From the NCBI GenBank assembly GCA_037179385.1, contig CM074200.1, forward strand, positions 31,747,884 through 31,811,883: 64,000 bases of DNA, written 5' to 3'. Shown one piece after another: positions 62,214 to 64,000 of this stretch. Position 1 is the stretch's first letter; each line of letters opens with the position of its first letter. The DNA comes from Holothuria scabra. Its lineage: Eukaryota > Echinodermata > Holothuroidea > Aspidochirotida > Holothuriidae. The notes beneath the pieces were generated by a model. That model made no database searches and was not told where the DNA came from. It worked only from the letters and a program-made list of their open reading frames with translations. Position numbers and translations under genes: made by a program.

Positions 62214-64000
62214 TATCAATATCTGTCACAATATCTCTTTCCGAAGAGATGCCATCACGTGACCCTTCACCCAAAGGCATGCAATGAATGACAGAACTAT
62301 CCAAAAGATGTACATAGTACCTCTAAAGTCCCCTAGTCCTTTTAAAAGGTTAAGACCTGAATCAAGGGTAAAGTTAATAAAACCCATCTTGGGTGGAAAC
62401 TGAAAGGGTAGTCCCCAGTGTCTCTTGTCAGCATTAGTATGTTGATACGTCTTGAGTTTCGAAAGTACATGACCGACATATCATTGTCCTAGGGCTTTGC
62501 CTTGCCTCTGATGACTGCATCAAGAGTTTGGAAGATTATTTAGATCAGACCATCCAATCCATCAGGCTTCTAATGTTCTAACGCCTTCTTTCAGACAGAT
62601 ACTCTTCAGTTATAACCAGCGTCGAAAGAGGCATTTAACAGTGCCTCCCTCTCAACAACACGACGTGTCTTTTAAATTTGTTTATGAAAAGGAGTAAGGG
62701 AATGAATAAGCACCACATTTATTTTCAAGTTTGGCAATAGCATACCAAACGATTGCGTATTCTGGCAGAATTCATAGACCTATGGCAAACTGCTTGCACC
62801 TCAAACAACAGGTGAAACTTTTTACAAACCGTCATAATGACACCGGGAAAAGTCGTTCGAACGTGTCAAAAAACGGCGGAAAATCGTTTAAAGTATATCA
62901 TAGAATTCCTTTAAGTTTTCATCTGTTTTAAAAATGAATCTTTGATTCATTTTAATGTACATCATGTTATCAACACTTACACATGGAACTTCAGAAACAT
63001 CTCTTCATTTGCATATCACAGGAAAACACCCTCAACATGCCCATGTGGCTTTGGGGGATTTTTTCATCATGCATAAATAGGCCTAAAGGCGCAAACATAA
63101 TTATCTAGGACTATTTAGAAGCTAATTTGTATGTTTTAATTTTATTATAGGTGGAAAAAGAACAGAGAACACATCTTAATCAATTTACAATTGACAATCT
63201 TTCTCTCTAAACTTGTGTTTGAAGCCTTTCTAAACAACTTGAACATTTATTAGTTTGCAGGAAGGTTTATGTGTCACGGTTATGTAGGTTGAATCAAAAT
63301 AACCGTCACAGTTTCCGAAGAACCACAACATCGCATTTATTTAAAACGTAAACTCCTGCTTACTTTTGTAAACTGTATAGTTCTAACCCACATCAAACAG
63401 TGAAAAATCCATACTTATTCCAAAGGCAAATGAATCGCAGTGAGTATTCCGAAAAATGCGAGCAGTTCAAAACATAGTTATTTGACTTCCTACAGTCTGA
63501 CAGTCCCACGGGTTCAACAAGAGCTCTCATCATCGGAATTGCTCACGGTGCAAGTTGTTTGCCTTCTTCGTCGATAGGAGAGCTTACGGTTTCATCATTT
63601 TACCAAATCGGAACATTCACTGGATCGAGTCCGGTTTCCTCTGACGCGTTTCCGGAGAAAATATAATACTGGCCTGTGGAACGGACAACATCAAATGCCA
63701 GTAGAAAGTTACTGTAAAAATGTGATAGCAGGGTTAAACACGGATATGAGCACCGAAAGATCAAGGCTACGTTCTAGACGAAGATATTTTGAGGGTGGTG
63801 GTAGCGGTAGAATGGTACTTTAATGAGGGTCTCAAATAGCATGTTCTTCTAAATATGAGATCGGCAATCGGCTGAAGAATATAATACAATACTGTTCCAT
63901 ATATAATACGATCAACGTGTACATTCATGACCCTCACAACAATTTTGTATTATTCGGGAGCATGAAATTATCGTTACTGAGAGACCACGATCAACCTGTC
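62214..64000. other. AT-rich DNA to the window end, nothing recognised
   Basis: The last 500 bp are slightly less AT-rich but show no coding frame, promoter or repeat that I can support. Confidence 0.4.

Overview
The window looks like AT-rich, gene-poor nuclear DNA from an animal, most likely a marine invertebrate. The evidence is the near absence of long open reading frames, the many short mobile-element remnants and microsatellites, and a decayed Penelope-like retroelement with an RT plus GIY-YIG architecture. An echinoderm, hemichordate, cephalochordate or mollusc would all fit, and the sequence alone does not decide between them. I find no confident cellular protein-coding gene, rRNA, functional tRNA, CRISPR array or bacterial-type operon. 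Single exons of a long-intron gene could be hidden and cannot be excluded by eye.

Layout. Positions 1-6.4 kb hold the end of a short inverted-repeat element cut by the window edge, two TCACACT-terminated elements (3985-4868) and a 380-bp foldback built of GAGTGAA-type repeats (6024-6403). From 8.4 to 12.1 kb there are two more copies of the element seen at position 1. From 12 to 23 kb is mostly featureless DNA with a poly(A) tract and a SINE-tail fragment. From 23 to 31 kb there is a TTAAAGTGTACCTCAAGT-type element, another copy of the first family beside a 155-bp hairpin, a GC-rich patch, and a five-unit 41-bp tandem repeat. The block 31.6-33.8 kb contains long TA and CTGT/CTAT microsatellites followed by a minus-strand Penelope-like element with RT and GIY-YIG endonuclease remnants. 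Its 5' side ends in a perfect 23-bp inverted duplication. From 34 to 44 kb is mostly plain, with one unexplained 162-codon open frame. The remainder carries the best copy of the first family (44197-44770), other inverted-repeat elements (45992-46538, 50630-51063, 62030-62213), a foldback and tandem element rich in ATATGG motifs (52925-53763), and SINE remnants (54.3 and 57.6 kb).

The recognisable features are parasitic rather than a cooperating pathway. The most informative observation is that several non-autonomous families recur within 64 kb and can be aligned to each other, so their ends and consensus can be built from this window. I did not see a convincing previously undescribed functional system. 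The best leads are the unnamed inverted-repeat families, the inverted duplication at the Penelope 5' break, and a hairpin followed by GAAA downstream of that element that may be a decayed hammerhead ribozyme.
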